Source: Adiantum capillus-veneris (Eukaryota; Streptophyta; Polypodiopsida; Polypodiales; Pteridaceae). From it: a stretch of 64,000 bases of DNA. Positions 63,481-64,000 of this stretch are shown piece by piece; the stretch's first letter is position 1; every line of letters starts with the position of its first letter. The notes below the pieces were generated by a model. It was not told where the DNA came from. It searched no databases and worked only from the letters and a program-made list of their open reading frames with translations. A program made the position numbers and the translations under genes. Location of the stretch: NCBI GenBank assembly GCA_014529385.2, contig CM043942.1:49798274-49862273 (forward strand), given 5' to 3'.

Positions 63481-64000
63481 CGCTTGATTTGAAGAGTGAG
63501 TCGAGATAAAGATTCCATGAAGGTCCAAATCCTATCAATAGCAACACGTTCCTGTACACACTAGGAAACAAAAGGAATACCTCCAGGAGGCACATTAGTG
63601 GGAAAAGGTACCAACACTTATTGAACACAACAAAAAACATAAGGAACCCTAACCTAATTATTTGCACTCCCCCTAGAGAGTCAAGGGAATAGGATATTGT
63701 AGAGGTTGGGGGGAAACCCTAAGGCTAAACCCCTATCCTCGTCGTCGAGATAAACAAAGTCATCATCCATGAGACCATATGTGCCATCCGTGTAGTCGTG
63801 TAAATTTTCTTCTTCATCATAGGTGCCCATGTTTACTAAGAAGGTCACTAGACGCCTATAGTCATCTTGGTCAAAAGGGTAGGCTTGTGCAATGGGAGAA
63901 ACGCTCTCTACTAAGTATGGATCAGACGTGGTCAAGAGACGTATCAGCCATTCTAACTCCTCAAAATTCCTCTCACATGCTAGCGTACCTATCAAATCCC
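63481..64000 (-). pseudogene. X C-terminal ORF fragment (runs off the right edge)
   Basis: The frame is open to the window edge and reads LIGTLACERNFEELEWLIRL, PYPLVESV-like text around 63900 (exactly SDPYLVESVSPIAQ), FDQDDYRRLVTFL, a very acidic stretch (MGTYDEEENLHDY, MDDDFVYLDDEDRG) and LGFPPNLYNILFP, then TGA at 63681-63683. About 100 bases further on, another frame reads VPPGGIPFVS, a TAG, and CVQERVAIDRIWTF, MESLSRLTLQIKRDHR, an amphipathic segment that may be a continuation. I do not recognise the protein. It is the 3' coding end of the X element as judged from the purine tract. Confidence 0.45.

Overview
The window is plant nuclear DNA made almost entirely of nested LTR retrotransposons. 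Evidence for a land plant: Ty1/copia elements primed by initiator tRNA-Met, Tat-type Ty3/gypsy elements with two RNase H domains, a TR-GAG-like non-autonomous element, a MITE, and intron-less pieces of a plant-type MAPKKK and a DDX5/RH20-type RNA helicase. I see no rRNA, tRNA, CRISPR or intact single-copy host gene. The species cannot be named from this sequence.

Layout (element names E1-E9, H and X are mine). E1 (1-1830, minus) is the 5' end of a copia element. E2 (2239-11526, minus) is a Tat-like Ty3 element with gag, protease, RT, dual RNase H and integrase, long LTRs and two short ORFs ahead of gag. E3 (11635-17054, minus) is a young copia element with LTRs about 99.3 % identical but a damaged pol. 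E4 (17605-29243, plus, perfect TSD TTGAA) is an 11.6 kb gag-protease element without RT or integrase; its leader carries a palindrome array and its 3' end carries a helicase fragment. E5 (29258-38241, plus) is a non-coding Met-primed element. Its 3' LTR is split by E6 (31248-37999, minus, perfect TSD TAGCC), which carries a MAPKKK-like kinase fragment.

From about 40 kb there is a four-level nest. H, a minus-strand element with a long coiled-coil ORF, is split by E7 (41524-59235, plus, an unusual Ty3/gypsy type). E7 is split between RNase H and integrase by E8 (47149-56572, plus, Tat-like). E8 is split inside its RT by E9 (50569-52580). A 291 bp MITE sits in the 5' LTR of E8 only. The right edge (X, 61684-64000) is a further minus-strand element.

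The coding parts are retroelement polyproteins (capsid, protease, reverse transcriptase, RNase H, integrase), nearly all broken by stops, frameshifts or deletions. Most premature stops fit C-to-T or G-to-A change, as expected for methylated, silenced repeats. The main points of interest are: (1) an array of CGCG-centred 24 bp palindromes in the E4 leader; (2) a pair of related small leader ORFs shared by E2 and E9 that differ mostly at synonymous sites; (3) two host-gene fragments carried by two different non-autonomous elements.
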